Positions 9,560 through 18,833 are shown, numbered from the stretch's first letter. The stretch is DNA of 64,000 nucleotides from an uncultured Pseudodesulfovibrio sp. (GCF_963675635.1 NZ_OY776488.1:1463501-1527500), one strand, 5' to 3'. Translations and numbers: made by a program. The notes: generated by a model not told the origin, from the sequence alone.

Positions 9560-10339
9560 TTAAATGGTTGGACGTCCAACCTGGGTGATCAATTTCTGGT
9601 CAGACTCGTTGGTGGTCTGAATCATCTTTGAGTACATTGTGAAAGCCCGCTGGGTTTCGATCATGGCCACCATTTCGCTGACAACATCCACGTTCCCCTT
9701 TTCGAGAAAACCCTGCTGCACCGACATATCGCCTGGAGGGATTTCGCCCACACCGTCCGGGACGGTGTAATAATTCGCCCCCAGACGTTCGACCTGGGTC
9801 AAATCATCGAAGGAAACAAGATCCAACGTCCCGGAAGGGTTACCGTTAATGGAAATATTACCGGCGGAATCAACCACCACCTGAGCTCCCGGAGGGAGCG
9901 TCAGAGGACCGCCATCGACCATGACAGTGTTGCCATCTTGAGTACGAAGAATCCCGGAAGAATCAGGCAGGAAGTTACCGGAGCGTGTATAGAGGACATC
10001 GCCATTTCCCCCTTGCACCTTAAAAAAGCCTTCACCGGACAAGGCGAAATCCAACTGGTTGCCGGTCTTTTGAAGGCTACCCTGGGAGAAATCAGTCTGC
10101 TGTGCGGAAAGACGTGGTTTTGCCATAACATTGGCCTTGGGAAACATATCCTTGCCCCGAAGATGATTTTTCCCATCTATAAGGTAGTCATGCGCAAAGC
10201 GTGTAAAGGTGTCGTGAAAGGCCATCGTATCTTTTTTGAAGGCCGACGTGTTCACATTCGCCAAATTATTGGCAATGGATGACATCCTCATTTCATTGGA
10301 TAAAGCGCCGAATAAAGCGCTGTATGTACTATTTCGCAT
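9560..10339 (-). CDS. flgF: Flagellar proximal rod protein FlgF
   Basis: The 259-residue protein is a rod/hook-family member: MRNSTYSALFGALSNEMRM, then IANNLANVNTSAFKKDTMAF in the N-terminus, and EKGNVDVVSEMVAMIETQRAF near the C-terminus. Its size and place before flgG suit FlgF, the proximal rod subunit, although FlgF and FlgG paralogues are hard to separate from sequence alone. It is the first gene of the minus-strand flagellar operon, with AGGAGG upstream of the ATG and a sigma-54-type promoter at 10369-10385. Confidence 0.9.
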   Translation of the reverse strand: MRNSTYSALFGALSNEMRMSSIANNLANVNTSAFKKDTMAFHDTFTRFAHDYLIDGKNHLRGKDMFPKANVMAKPRLSAQQTDFSQGSLQKTGNQLDFALSGEGFFKVQGGNGDVLYTRSGNFLPDSSGILRTQDGNTVMVDGGPLTLPPGAQVVVDSAGNISINGNPSGTLDLVSFDDLTQVERLGANYYTVPDGVGEIPPGDMSVQQGFLEKGNVDVVSEMVAMIETQRAFTMYSKMIQTTNESDQKLITQVGRPTI

Positions 10340-10368
10340 AGAGCGATCCTCCTGTTCAGCGAGGGATT

Positions 10369-10385
10369 TGCACTATGCATGCCAA
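10369..10385 (-). promoter_or_regulatory. Sigma-54-type promoter for the flgF operon
   Basis: On the minus strand the sequence is TTGGCATGCATAGTGCA. The GG and GC dinucleotides have the exact 12-base offset expected of the -24/-12 elements of RpoN promoters. Predicted transcription would begin near 10358, about 19 bases before the flgF ATG and just upstream of its AGGAGG. The -12 half is GTGCA rather than the ideal TTGCA. Sigma-54 control of rod/hook operons is well established in polar flagellates. Confidence 0.7.
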
Positions 10386-10433
10386 CTTGGTAGAGACTGA
10401 CTACTGACGGCATTTTCAGCGGTGCAGCCCCTG

Positions 10434-10462
10434 TTGACAACAGTTGTATATATGTATAAATA
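10434..10462 (+). promoter_or_regulatory. Sigma-70-type promoter of tRNA-Gly / rimP-nusA operon
   Basis: A perfect -35 hexamer TTGACA (10434-10439) is followed after 17 bases by TAAATA (10457-10462); TATAAA, two bases earlier, is an alternative -10. Initiation would fall about 7 bases before the mature 5' end of the tRNA. This is the clearest housekeeping promoter seen in the window. Confidence 0.75.
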
Positions 10463-10475
10463 GGCTCGTTTCCAA

Positions 10476-10551
10476 GCGGGTGTAACTCAATTGGTAGAGT
10501 GTCAGCTTCCCAAGCTGAAAGTAGCGGGTTCGACCCCCGTCACCCGCTCCA
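10476..10551 (+). tRNA. tRNA-Gly (anticodon CCC)
   Basis: The 76-base sequence folds as a complete cloverleaf. The acceptor arm GCGGGTG pairs with CACCCGC, and the D-loop contains TTGGTAGA. The anticodon stem TCAGC/GCTGA encloses the loop TTCCCAA (anticodon CCC), and the T-arm is GCGGG TTCGACC CCCGT. The 3' CCA is genomically encoded after discriminator T. CCC decodes GGG glycine codons. It lies at the head of the rimP-nusA operon. Confidence 0.96.
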
Positions 10552-10597
10552 ACGCCTTTCGCAAGGCTCGTTTTATACAACCTTGCGGGGTTCGCGC

Positions 10598-10630
10598 AGG
10601 TGAGCTCGGGCTCACCTTTTTTATTTGTTT
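10598..10630 (+). terminator. Hairpin and U-tract between tRNA-Gly and rimP
   Basis: AGGTGAGC (10598-10605) pairs perfectly with GCTCACCT (10610-10617) across a four-base loop and runs into a T-rich tract. It has the form of an intrinsic terminator, but rimP starts only about 37 bases later with no obvious new promoter between. It may therefore act as a leaky terminator or attenuator. An upstream 7-bp hairpin (CGCAAGG / CCTTGCG) lies between it and the tRNA. Confidence 0.75.
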
Positions 10631-10666
10631 TTGCCGCTAATGCGGCTTTCATGGAGTATTGATACA

Positions 10667-11125
10667 ATGCGTCAGACTTTTGAAGAAATGCTGTCGGACA
10701 TCATCCGGCCAGAGGTCGAAAACCTCGGCTACCAGTTCTGGGGACTGACTTCTCCTGCGTCCGGCAAGAAACGTGTTGTTCGCATATACATCGACAGCCC
10801 TGACGGGGTTCATATCGACCAATGCGCTCGAGTCAGCCGACAGGTTGGCCTAATGCTTGAAGTCGAAGACGTCATCCCCGGAGCATTCACTCTCGAAGTG
10901 TCCTCTCCTGGGCTGGAGCGTCCTTTTTTCTCACCTGACCAAATGGTCAATTACATAGGCAGAGAAGTCAAAATAACTCTGTTTGAAACTCACGACGACA
11001 GACGCAAGTTCAAAGGCACACTGACCGGGGTTAAAGGCGACACCATCACCCTGAATGTCGATGAAGAAATCTTGAATTTCAAGTGGATTTCCATCAAGAA
11101 AGCCAAACTGATACACGAATTTTAG
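10667..11125 (+). CDS. rimP: Ribosome maturation factor RimP
   Basis: RimP assists assembly of the 30S subunit. The 152-residue product beginning MRQTFEEMLSD contains the family core: IRPEVENLGYQFWGLT, then VRIYIDSPDGVHIDQCARVSRQV, and VSSPGLERPF in the middle, with an SH3-like C-terminal half. The ATG at 10667 is preferred over an in-frame upstream start at 10625, which lies in the terminator tail; GGAG precedes it by 10 bases. It is followed by nusA as in most bacteria. Confidence 0.95.
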   Translation: MRQTFEEMLSDIIRPEVENLGYQFWGLTSPASGKKRVVRIYIDSPDGVHIDQCARVSRQVGLMLEVEDVIPGAFTLEVSSPGLERPFFSPDQMVNYIGREVKITLFETHDDRRKFKGTLTGVKGDTITLNVDEEILNFKWISIKKAKLIHEF

Positions 11126-11185
11126 TTGTAAGTGCACTATCCGCCGAAAGGACTCGGACCATTTCGGCACAAGCGGAGGTATATC

Positions 11186-12583
11186 ATGTCGGAGCTGAAG
11201 AAAGCCATCGACCAGATAAGCAAGGACAGGGGCATTGACCGCGACCTGTTGATCGACACTCTTGAGGAGGCCGTCCGTTCGGCTGTGGCCCGCAAGTATG
11301 GCGAGACCATGGACATCGAAGTATCTTTCAACGAGGAACTCGGCGAGATCGAGGTCTTCGAATTCAAGGTGGTTGTGGACGAAGTACACGACCCCATCAG
11401 CGAAATATCGCTGGACGATGCCATAGACCACGACCCCAAGGCTCAGTTGGACGATGAGATGGGTTTCCCCCTCAAAGTCGAAGATCTTGGCCGTATTGCT
11501 GCGCAAAGCGCCAAGCAGGTCATCATCCAGCGCATGCGTGACGCAGAGCAAGAAATCATTTTTGAAGAATACAGAGACCGTGTTTCCGAAATCGCAAGCG
11601 GTATCATCCAGCGTCGCGACCGTACAGGTTGGATCATCAACCTCGGACGCACAGAAGCTCTGCTTCCCAAAGAAGAACAGATTCCCAGAGAGCGCTACAA
11701 ACGTGGCGATCGCGTCCAGGCATATATCATAGATGTATTGAAGGAATCTCGTGGCCCACAGGTTGTCGTGTCCAGATCCCACCCGGATTACATGATCGAA
11801 CTGTTCAAACGCGAAGTTCCCGAAGTGGCAGACGGCACAGTCAAAATCATGGGTGTATCCCGTGATCCAGGCCTGCGCGCCAAGGTTGCCGTCATGTCCC
11901 GTGACCGCGACGTGGACCCGGTTGGAGCCTGTGTCGGCATCCGTGGTTCCCGCATCCAGAACGTGGTGCAGGAACTCAAGGGCGAACGCATAGACATCGT
12001 CGTGTGGAGTCCGGATATTGCCATGTACGCTCAGCACGCCCTGTCTCCCGCAGTTATCACCCGTATCACTGTGGATGATGAAGAAGAAGCATTGGAAGTG
12101 GTCTGTCCCGACGATCAGCTCAGCCTGGCCATTGGCCGCAAAGGGCAGAACGTCAAGTTGGCCGCAAAACTTCTGGGCTGGAAGATCGACATTTTCACAG
12201 AATCCCGCTACGGCGAACTCAACGCCGCACGTAAGGGCATGGATCAGATTGCCGCTGTGGCCGAAATCGGCATGGAGAACTTCTTTGGCGCAGGCTTCGA
12301 AACGATCGAATCCATAGTCAGGGCCGATGATGAGGATCTGCTCACCATCAAGGGCATGACTGAAAGTAAAATCGGCGACATCCGTGTGGCAATCAATATG
12401 CTTGCTCCCGGAATCTTCGACGAAATTGCCAAGGAAACAGAAGAAGCCGAAAAAACAGCGGACACGGAAGTGACTGAAGAAATCATGGAAGTTGAAACTG
12501 AAATAGCCAATGATGATGTTGCAGAAGAAGCAACAGAAACTGAAGAATCAGAAACTCCCGCCGAAGGCGAGGAGACGAAATAA
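11186..12583 (+). CDS. nusA: Transcription termination/antitermination factor NusA
   Basis: NusA binds RNA polymerase and nascent RNA. The product (465 residues) has an N-terminal RNAP-binding domain, an S1 domain around residues 130-200 (GRTEALLPKEEQIP), and KH domains (RGSRIQNVVQELKGERIDIV and LAIGRKGQNVKLAAKLLGWKIDI). A helix-hairpin-helix-like segment (ETIESIVRADDEDLLTIKGM) follows. It ends in an unusually acidic tail of about 50 residues rich in Glu and Thr. The start at 11186 has GGAGG seven bases upstream; a GTG at 11132 is in frame but lacks family similarity. Confidence 0.97.
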   Translation: MSELKKAIDQISKDRGIDRDLLIDTLEEAVRSAVARKYGETMDIEVSFNEELGEIEVFEFKVVVDEVHDPISEISLDDAIDHDPKAQLDDEMGFPLKVEDLGRIAAQSAKQVIIQRMRDAEQEIIFEEYRDRVSEIASGIIQRRDRTGWIINLGRTEALLPKEEQIPRERYKRGDRVQAYIIDVLKESRGPQVVVSRSHPDYMIELFKREVPEVADGTVKIMGVSRDPGLRAKVAVMSRDRDVDPVGACVGIRGSRIQNVVQELKGERIDIVVWSPDIAMYAQHALSPAVITRITVDDEEEALEVVCPDDQLSLAIGRKGQNVKLAAKLLGWKIDIFTESRYGELNAARKGMDQIAAVAEIGMENFFGAGFETIESIVRADDEDLLTIKGMTESKIGDIRVAINMLAPGIFDEIAKETEEAEKTADTEVTEEIMEVETEIANDDVAEEATETEESETPAEGEETK

Positions 12584-12603
12584 CACTGGGGCACGGACAA
12601 CAC

Positions 12604-12855
12604 ATGAATGATACAGGGCACAAACACGAACCTGTCAGAATGTGTGTTGTCTGTCGCGAACGATTCTCCAAAGGAGAGTTGACGCGGTACGTCTGTCCGG
12701 AAGCAACAAGCGAACCGACTGACAACGGTCCGGTACTTGATCCGGGGCATAGTATGCCCGGACGCGGAATTTACGTATGCGGTCAGACCCGATGCAGGGA
12801 ACTATTCCCGAGAGTAATCATGGGCCTGATGAAAAAACGCAAAAGGGGTAATTAG
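12604..12855 (+). CDS. ylxR: YlxR family (DUF448) RNA-binding protein
   Basis: This 83-residue protein contains the YlxR pattern RMCVVCRERFSKGELTRYV near the start and GRGIYVCGQTRCRELF in the middle. The family adopts an RNA-binding fold, and in Firmicutes the homologue has been linked to RNase P modulation. The four cysteines form two Cys pairs that could bind metal. Its stop codon directly abuts the infB start (TAG ATG), the standard nusA-ylxR-infB arrangement. Confidence 0.9.
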   Translation: MNDTGHKHEPVRMCVVCRERFSKGELTRYVCPEATSEPTDNGPVLDPGHSMPGRGIYVCGQTRCRELFPRVIMGLMKKRKRGN

Positions 12856-15786
12856 ATGACGGCAAAGGTTCGGGTAGAAGACTTGGCTGCTGAGCTCAAA
12901 CTCAGCAACAAGGAGATCATTCAGCAACTTCGTGAAATCGGCGTCCAGGCCAAAAGCCAAAAGACTGTCGTGGAAGACGAAGATGTGGACCGCCTCAAGG
13001 CGGAAATGAAGAAAGGCGGCTCCGGCAGGCGTGAAGTCCGTCGTGTAAGCGATTCTGGTGTCATTATTAGACGCAGACCAAATAAATCCAAAGCTTCCAA
13101 GGAAGAAGAACCCGCAACTCCGATTGAGGATACGATCGAAGTAGCGGCAGAAGCTCCTGTTGAAAAAGTGGTTGAAGCTCCTGTGAAGGAAAAAGCCGCT
13201 CCCAACGAGGATGTCGAGGAACCCAAGGTAGAGAAAAAAACTGCCAAGAAAAAAGCCACAAAAAAGGCTGCCCCCCAGGTCAAGATAATCAAACCTGCCG
13301 AGGTGGAAAAGCCCGCAGAAATCAAGGCCGAGGTTGTTGAAACCCCGGTTCCGGAAGCAGTGGTTGAAGAGGCCGCCCCCGAACCCGTGCCTGAAAAAAC
13401 CGAAGCTGCTCCCCAGGCCAAAGCCACGGAAGAAGCCCCAGTCAAGCCCGTCAAAGAAACTGCCCCCGCTAAAAAGACTGAAAAAGTTGAAGTAGCGGAG
13501 AAGAAAGCCCCTGCCGAAAAACCGGCCAAGGAAGACGCTGCTGTAAAGGCTGAACCGAAAAAGAAGAAGAAAAAGAAGAAAGAGCCAGAAGCTCCAAAAG
13601 TCAAAATCATTTCCATGCCGACCGAGGCGGAAGTCCAGGCTCGTGCGGCTGCCAAAATGGCCCAGCCTGAACGCCGTCCGGGTGGTCGTCCTGGTGCTGG
13701 CCGTCCTGGCGCAGGTCGTCCCGGTGCGGGTCGTCCCGGTGCGGGTCGTCCGAGTGACAATCGTCCTGGTGCGGGTCGTCCCGGTGCAGGTCGTCCGACA
13801 GGCGCTCGTCCAAGTGCCGCCCCGGCTCCGGATCCGTCCATGCCTGATGGTCGCAGCAAGAAAAAGCAGGGTAAAAAACGTCGTGTAGTAGAATTCGGTG
13901 CCGGTGGTAATGATCGCGGCAACAAGAATTTCAACGACAACTTGCCTCAGGGAAAAGGCCGTAAGAAAAAAGGCCGCAAAAATCAAATGCCTCAACATGA
14001 GCAGGTCCAGGCGCAGCCAATGAAGGCAGCAAAGCGCAAGATCAAGTTTGATGAAACCATCCGCCTGGCGGACATGGCTCACCAGATGGGGATCAAGGCG
14101 CAGGACCTCATCAAGGCACTGTTCACCATGGGTGTCATGGCGACCATCAACCAGTCGTTGGACATTGATACGGCTAGCCTGCTTGCAAGCGAATTTGAAT
14201 ACGAAGTAGAAAACGTCTCCTTTGATGAACAGGAATTCCTGGTCGCGACTGAGGCTGATAAAGATGAAGATCTCAAGCCACGTCCCCCGGTTGTCACCAT
14301 CATGGGTCACGTTGACCATGGTAAGACTTCCCTGTTGGATGCTATCCGCCTGTCCAATGTGACTGACGGCGAAGCTGGCGGTATCACACAGCACATTGGC
14401 GCCTACCACGTTGAAACAGCTCGCGGCGAAGTCGTCTTTCTCGACACTCCCGGTCACGAAGCGTTTACAACCATGCGTATGCGTGGCGCACAGGTGACGG
14501 ATATCGTCATTCTGGTTGTCGCTGCCGACGATGGCGTCATGGATCAAACCCGTGAAGCCATCAGTCACTCCAAGGCTGCCGGTGTTCCCATCGTGGTCGC
14601 CGTCAACAAGATGGATAAGGAAGGGGCCAACCCCGACAACGTCAAACGTGAACTGGCTGAACTGGGCCTCTCCCCCGAAGACTGGGGTGGCGAGACCATC
14701 TTTGCCCATGTTTCCGCAAAGAAAAAAGAAGGGCTCGACGAGCTGCTCGAAATGGTCCTGCTTCAGGCTGAAGTCCTGGAGCTCAAGGCCAATCCCGACA
14801 AGCCCGCCCGCGGTCACATCGTTGAAGCACGCCTGGACAAGGGCCGCGGTCCTGTGGGCACCATGCTCATCTCCGAAGGTACCATCCATCAGGGCGACAG
14901 CTTTGTATCCGGTGTCCACTTCGGTAAAGTTCGTGCCATGTTCGACGATCAGGGTAAAAAGCTCAAGACCGCCGGACCTGCAATGCCTGTAGAGCTTCAG
15001 GGCTTTGACGGTCTGCCGGAAGCGGGTGACGAGTTGTTTGTTGTGGCAGACGAGAAAGTCGCCCGTCGCATCGCCAACTCCCGTGCCATGAAGAAACGCG
15101 AGAAGATTCTCTCCTCCAAATCCAAGGTCACCTTGGAATCCTTCCTGGCCAGCAAGCCCAACGATGAAGCGCAGACCTTGAACCTCGTGCTCAAGGCCGA
15201 CGTGCAGGGATCTCTGGAAGCCGTCACCGAAGCGCTGAACAAGCTCTCCACCGACGAAATCAAGATCGACGTCGTCCACGGCGGTGCCGGTGCCATCACC
15301 GAATCCGATATCCTTCTGGCCGGTGCATCCGAAGCCATCATTCTTGGCTTCAACGTCCGCCCGAACCTGAAGGTCAAGGAAATTGCCGAACAGGAAGGCG
15401 TTGAAGTCCGCTTCTACGACATCATCTACAAGTTGGTGCAGGAAGTGAAAGACGCCATGAGCGGCATGCTCACACCGGATATCGAAGAAGTGTATCTGGG
15501 CCAGGCGGAAGTTCGCCAGACCTTCAGCGTACCGAAAATCGGCCTCATCGCCGGTTGCTACATCCCGGACGGCAAGATCACTCGCGGTGCGCAGGTTCGT
15601 CTGCTCCGTGACGGTGTTGTCATCTACACCGGCCAGGTTTCCTCCCTGCGCCGCGAAAAGGATGATGTTCGAGAAGTTGCCAAGGGCTACGAATGCGGTA
15701 TCGGCCTCGAGAAATTCAACGACGTTAAAGTCGGCGATGCAATCGAAGCCTTTGAAACCAAAGAAGTCGCCCGTACCATCGACTAG
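12856..15786 (+). CDS. infB: Translation initiation factor IF-2
   Basis: IF-2 is the GTPase that delivers initiator tRNA to the 30S subunit. The 976-residue protein starts with an IF2_N motif ([21 protein letters not shown]). It then has a long Ala/Glu/Lys/Pro-rich linker with a Gly-Ala-Gly-Arg-Pro repeat (about residues 276-318) and a second IF2_N motif near 400. The GTPase domain shows [21 protein letters not shown] and NKMD, and the C1/C2 domains end the protein. Codon and composition bias in the linker create long spurious open frames on the opposite strand. Confidence 0.98.
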   Translation: MTAKVRVEDLAAELKLSNKEIIQQLREIGVQAKSQKTVVEDEDVDRLKAEMKKGGSGRREVRRVSDSGVIIRRRPNKSKASKEEEPATPIEDTIEVAAEAPVEKVVEAPVKEKAAPNEDVEEPKVEKKTAKKKATKKAAPQVKIIKPAEVEKPAEIKAEVVETPVPEAVVEEAAPEPVPEKTEAAPQAKATEEAPVKPVKETAPAKKTEKVEVAEKKAPAEKPAKEDAAVKAEPKKKKKKKKEPEAPKVKIISMPTEAEVQARAAAKMAQPERRPGGRPGAGRPGAGRPGAGRPGAGRPSDNRPGAGRPGAGRPTGARPSAAPAPDPSMPDGRSKKKQGKKRRVVEFGAGGNDRGNKNFNDNLPQGKGRKKKGRKNQMPQHEQVQAQPMKAAKRKIKFDETIRLADMAHQMGIKAQDLIKALFTMGVMATINQSLDIDTASLLASEFEYEVENVSFDEQEFLVATEADKDEDLKPRPPVVTIMGHVDHGKTSLLDAIRLSNVTDGEAGGITQHIGAYHVETARGEVVFLDTPGHEAFTTMRMRGAQVTDIVILVVAADDGVMDQTREAISHSKAAGVPIVVAVNKMDKEGANPDNVKRELAELGLSPEDWGGETIFAHVSAKKKEGLDELLEMVLLQAEVLELKANPDKPARGHIVEARLDKGRGPVGTMLISEGTIHQGDSFVSGVHFGKVRAMFDDQGKKLKTAGPAMPVELQGFDGLPEAGDELFVVADEKVARRIANSRAMKKREKILSSKSKVTLESFLASKPNDEAQTLNLVLKADVQGSLEAVTEALNKLSTDEIKIDVVHGGAGAITESDILLAGASEAIILGFNVRPNLKVKEIAEQEGVEVRFYDIIYKLVQEVKDAMSGMLTPDIEEVYLGQAEVRQTFSVPKIGLIAGCYIPDGKITRGAQVRLLRDGVVIYTGQVSSLRREKDDVREVAKGYECGIGLEKFNDVKVGDAIEAFETKEVARTID
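13681..13800 (+). repeat. 15-bp tandem repeat encoding Gly-Ala-Gly-Arg-Pro
   Basis: Within infB, units close to GGTGCGGGTCGTCCC repeat about seven times with one interruption (the Ser-Asp-Asn unit). They produce a flexible, basic GAGRP repeat between the IF2_N domains. Such low-complexity linkers vary in length between strains by slippage. The repeat is in frame and does not disrupt the gene. Confidence 0.85.
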
Positions 15787-15805
15787 TACAATCGACATAA
15801 AACTT

Positions 15806-15835
15806 CGGGCGGCCTATTGCAAAATGGGCCGCCCG
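15806..15835 (+). terminator. GC-rich hairpin between infB and the DUF503 gene
   Basis: CGGGCGGCC pairs perfectly with GGCCGCCCG across a 12-base loop, followed by the AT-rich tail TATCTATTTATT rather than a clean U-tract. It could act as a weak terminator, attenuator or mRNA-stabilising hairpin inside the operon. Confidence 0.6.
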
Positions 15836-15860
15836 TATCTATTTATTCGAGGGGACATGT

Positions 15861-16154
15861 ATGATAATAGGTGTCTTACACCTCGAATTCAGACTGCATG
15901 GCAACAAATCCCTCAAAGGGAAACGCAAAGTAGCCCTCAGTCTGAAACAGAAATTGCGCAACAAGTTCAACGTCTCTGTTGCGGAAATCGAAGCCATGGA
16001 CATCCATGACAAACTGGTACTGGGTGTCGTGACAACAGCCAATGCTACTGAACGAGTAGAAAGTCGACTTGCCAAAGCACTCTCCATGGTCGAGGCCATC
16101 TCACCGGCAGAACTGATCCGGTGCAACACTGAAATTTTTTCTGATTCTGATTAA
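15861..16154 (+). CDS. DUF503 (YlxP-like) family protein
   Basis: A 97-residue protein with the compact alpha/beta pattern of DUF503: MIIGVLHLEFRLHG, KSLKGKRKVALSLKQKLRNKFNVSVAEIEAMD, then a strand-rich LGVVTTAN segment. The family is found between infB and rbfA in many bacteria, where its biochemical role is not settled; a link to ribosome maturation is inferred from context only. It starts 74 bases after infB and ends 11 bases before rbfA. Confidence 0.88.
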   Translation: MIIGVLHLEFRLHGNKSLKGKRKVALSLKQKLRNKFNVSVAEIEAMDIHDKLVLGVVTTANATERVESRLAKALSMVEAISPAELIRCNTEIFSDSD

Positions 16155-16165
16155 GGATAGATATA

Positions 16166-16507
16166 ATGAAGGCATCAAGCTCTCGCAGAGCCGTCCGTAT
16201 GGGCGACCAGATTATGCGTGAAGTGGGCACACTGTTGGTGGAAGAAGCAGCCGATCCCCGGTTGCAGCTTGTCACCCTGTCCGGAGTGCGTATGAACGCC
16301 AACCTGCGCATTGCCGAAATTTTCTACACGGTTTCCGGCGATGCCGAACATCGTAAAGAAGTCCAGACCGGCCTTGAAAAAGCCTCAGGATTCCTTCGTT
16401 CCAGACTGGGGCGTACTCTCAAACTGCAATTCGTCCCGGAGCTCCGGTTCGTCTTCGACGACTTTCTTGAGGATATTGTCTATGGGAAATCCAGTGTTAC
16501 GGATTAG
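16166..16507 (+). CDS. rbfA: Ribosome-binding factor A
   Basis: RbfA assists late 30S maturation and cold adaptation. The 113-residue product has the family pattern SSRRAVRMGDQIMREVGTLL, DPRLQLVTLSGVRMNANLRIAEIFYTV and LKLQFVPELRFVFDD, with a type-II KH-like fold expected. Its last 26 bases overlap the start of nrnA in a different frame, implying translational coupling. Confidence 0.95.
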   Translation: MKASSSRRAVRMGDQIMREVGTLLVEEAADPRLQLVTLSGVRMNANLRIAEIFYTVSGDAEHRKEVQTGLEKASGFLRSRLGRTLKLQFVPELRFVFDDFLEDIVYGKSSVTD

Positions 16508-17450
16508 CGACATCCTACGTGAACAGGATGATTTCCTGATCGCATCGCATTACAATCCGGATGGAGATGCCATCGGCTCTCTCTGTGCCATGGGCTATAT
16601 CCTTGCCGCACTCGGAAAACGGTTCTCGCTCTACAACGAATCCGGCCTGCCTGAACGCTATGGTTTTGCCAACCAACCTGCCCCCATCCAGAACACCCTT
16701 CCTGAGATCATGCCCAAATGGACCATTGTTCTGGATTGCGGAGCCAGGGAACGAATGGGCAATACGCTGATGGCGCGCTCGGAAGAAACCTGTTTCATCA
16801 ATATCGACCACCATCTCGGCAATGATGAATTCGGCGTTGAGAACTGGGTGGACCACACCCAACCAGCTGTCGGGTCCATGGTCGCCCGGCTCGCCCAAGA
16901 ACTGAACGTTCCTCTGACCGGAGCCCTGGCTGAAAACATCTACCTGGCCGTAGCAACGGACACCGGATTTTTCACCTACGGTTCCACTACACCGGAATCT
17001 TTGGAACTGGCAGCCGACATGCTTCGCAACGGGCTCGACATCGCCCGTATGAATATGGATATTACCAAACAATGGTCTGAGAACCGGATGAAACTGTGGA
17101 CTGAAGCCATGAACAGTGTCGAATTAACCGATGACAAACTCGTGGCAACAACCGTCATCACAAAAGACATGTTTGCACAGACCGGCACAACTTCGGCGGA
17201 CACGGAAAATATCATCAATTTTCTTCGCCGTCTCAAATCCGTGCGCGTGGCCGCTGTCTTCCGTGAAGAAGATGTTGATACGTACAAATTTTCCCTGCGC
17301 TCTCATGGAGATGACAACGTTCAGGAAGTTGCTGCACAATTCGGCGGCGGCGGACATAAAAACGCATCCGGCGGTACTATTACCGCCCCGCTTGCTCAGG
17401 CAAAAGATATGCTTATTTCCGCCATTGGCGAATCTTTAAGGATCAGATAA
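16482..17450 (+). CDS. nrnA: DHH-family oligoribonuclease / pAp phosphatase (NrnA-like)
   Basis: The product (322 residues from MGNPVLRISD) has the DHH phosphoesterase motifs. These are ASHYNPDGDAIGS (about residues 21-33), a VLDCGA motif, INIDHHLGND, and a C-terminal DHHA1 glycine-rich motif QFGGGGHKNASGG. NrnA enzymes degrade nano-RNAs and dephosphorylate 3'-phosphoadenosine 5'-phosphate. The start at 16482, inside the end of rbfA, is chosen because GAGG precedes it and the family begins there. In-frame sequence upstream to 16311 is out-of-frame rbfA. Confidence 0.93.
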   Translation: MGNPVLRISDILREQDDFLIASHYNPDGDAIGSLCAMGYILAALGKRFSLYNESGLPERYGFANQPAPIQNTLPEIMPKWTIVLDCGARERMGNTLMARSEETCFINIDHHLGNDEFGVENWVDHTQPAVGSMVARLAQELNVPLTGALAENIYLAVATDTGFFTYGSTTPESLELAADMLRNGLDIARMNMDITKQWSENRMKLWTEAMNSVELTDDKLVATTVITKDMFAQTGTTSADTENIINFLRRLKSVRVAAVFREEDVDTYKFSLRSHGDDNVQEVAAQFGGGGHKNASGGTITAPLAQAKDMLISAIGESLRIR

Positions 17451-18392
17451 ATGGGTCGCAAACGTAAAAAGAGAAGCCCTGAACAACTTGATGGGTTACT
17501 GATTTTGAACAAGCCTTCCGGTCCGACATCGGCTGGATGCCTGAACGACATCAAACATCAACTCAAGCAGTACAAGATCGGCCATGCCGGAACACTTGAT
17601 CCCTTGGCGCAAGGTCTGCTTCTGGTACTTCTCGGTCATGGAACCAAACTCGCTCCGTACCTCAGTGGCGGGACTAAAACCTATTCCGGCACATTTAAAC
17701 TCGGAATAACCACAGATACCCTTGATATTCAAGGAGAAGTGGTCAAAGAAGCACCTGTTGACATCACTGCTGAAGAGGTCAAACGGGAAATTTTATATTG
17801 GAAAGAGTTGACAGAGCAGGAAGTTCCTGCCTATTCGGCTGCCAAACACGAGGGTAAGCCGTTGTATGCCCTGGCCCGTGAGGGCAAGGAAACACCGGTC
17901 AAAATAAAGCCCATTGTTATTTCTCATGTGGAAGCGCTAGACGTACAGATGCCTGAAGCATCATTCAGGGTCAGTTGCTCCGCCGGTACTTACATACGTT
18001 CCCTGGTCCACAGCTTGGGGACACGAGTGGGGTGCGGCGCGACACTGACCAGCCTGGTCCGGGAATCGAGCGAGCCTTTCCGGCTCGATCAGGCCCTTGA
18101 CCTCGAAGACATTCTGGAAAATCCGGATTCATTTCCGGATAGGGTGATCCCCTTGAAGGACACCTTGCCTCACTGGCCCCGATATCAATTGACCAAACCG
18201 CTGGCAGGACTCGTGAAAAACGGAGCCTGGCTGCCGGTCAATGATCAACCGGGCGAACTGCTGGCCGGAGAACTCGGTGATCGAGCCATGTTGCTCGACA
18301 CGGACGAAACTCCCCTGGCACTTGTTGAGGCAAAGCTTCAGAATGAACAGCCCAAGTGGTCAATTCTTCGAGGACTTTGGAACGAGGACTGA
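17451..18392 (+). CDS. truB: tRNA pseudouridine(55) synthase TruB
   Basis: TruB makes pseudouridine 55 in the tRNA T-loop. The 313-residue protein has DGLLILNKPSGPTS at the start and the catalytic motif GHAGTLDPLAQGLLLVLLG with its nucleophilic Asp. Other family blocks are the EVPAYSAAKHEGKPLYALAR segment and CSAGTYIRSLVHSLG. It starts immediately after the nrnA stop and is followed by rpsO. Confidence 0.96.
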   Translation: MGRKRKKRSPEQLDGLLILNKPSGPTSAGCLNDIKHQLKQYKIGHAGTLDPLAQGLLLVLLGHGTKLAPYLSGGTKTYSGTFKLGITTDTLDIQGEVVKEAPVDITAEEVKREILYWKELTEQEVPAYSAAKHEGKPLYALAREGKETPVKIKPIVISHVEALDVQMPEASFRVSCSAGTYIRSLVHSLGTRVGCGATLTSLVRESSEPFRLDQALDLEDILENPDSFPDRVIPLKDTLPHWPRYQLTKPLAGLVKNGAWLPVNDQPGELLAGELGDRAMLLDTDETPLALVEAKLQNEQPKWSILRGLWNED

Positions 18393-18454
18393 ACGCTTCA
18401 AGACTGAACGAACAGCAAAATATACATCAACCCCCAAATTAGGAGGATAGTGCT

Positions 18455-18724
18455 GTGGTTATGACTGCTGAAGAAAAGCAAAAGATTATTGACGAGTACA
18501 AGACCTGTGAAGGCGACACTGGTTCCCCTGAGGTACAGGTTGCGCTGCTGACCGCACGCATCAAGTACCTGGCCGATCACTTCAAGGCCCACAAAAAAGA
18601 CCACCACTCCCGCACTGGTCTGCTCAAGATGGTCGGTCAGCGCAGAAAGCTGCTGAAGTACCTGACAAACAAGGACGTTCAGCGCTACCGGGATCTCATT
18701 GCCCGCCTTGGTCTGCGCAAGTAG
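18455..18724 (+). CDS. rpsO: 30S ribosomal protein S15
   Basis: The 89-residue product matches S15 throughout ([20 protein letters not shown], then [19 protein letters not shown] and [12 protein letters not shown]). S15 binds the central domain of 16S rRNA early in assembly. A GTG start at 18455 is preferred because AGGAGG lies eight bases upstream; the ATG two codons later is the alternative. It is separated from pnp by a hairpin terminator and a structured leader. Confidence 0.97.
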   Translation: MVMTAEEKQKIIDEYKTCEGDTGSPEVQVALLTARIKYLADHFKAHKKDHHSRTGLLKMVGQRRKLLKYLTNKDVQRYRDLIARLGLRK

Positions 18725-18745
18725 TTCTTTAAAAATTGAGTTTAC

Positions 18746-18777
18746 GAGGGGAGGCTGATGCCTCCCCTCATATTTGT
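18746..18777 (+). terminator. Hairpin terminator after rpsO
   Basis: GAGGGGAGGC (18746-18755) pairs perfectly with GCCTCCCCTC (18760-18769) across a TGAT loop, followed by the short T-rich stretch ATATTTGTC. The weak U-tract suggests partial termination, as at the rpsO-pnp boundary in E. coli. Confidence 0.7.
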
Positions 18778-18833
18778 CACTTTCTGCGACGGAGCCGTCT
18801 TTTGTATGCTCCGCACCACCCTCACGCTTTAGC

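Noticed and set aside
12802-15798. A 998-codon open frame opposite infB
   Set aside because: It lies entirely antisense to a well-supported infB, has low-complexity composition mirrored from the IF-2 linker, and no family motif.
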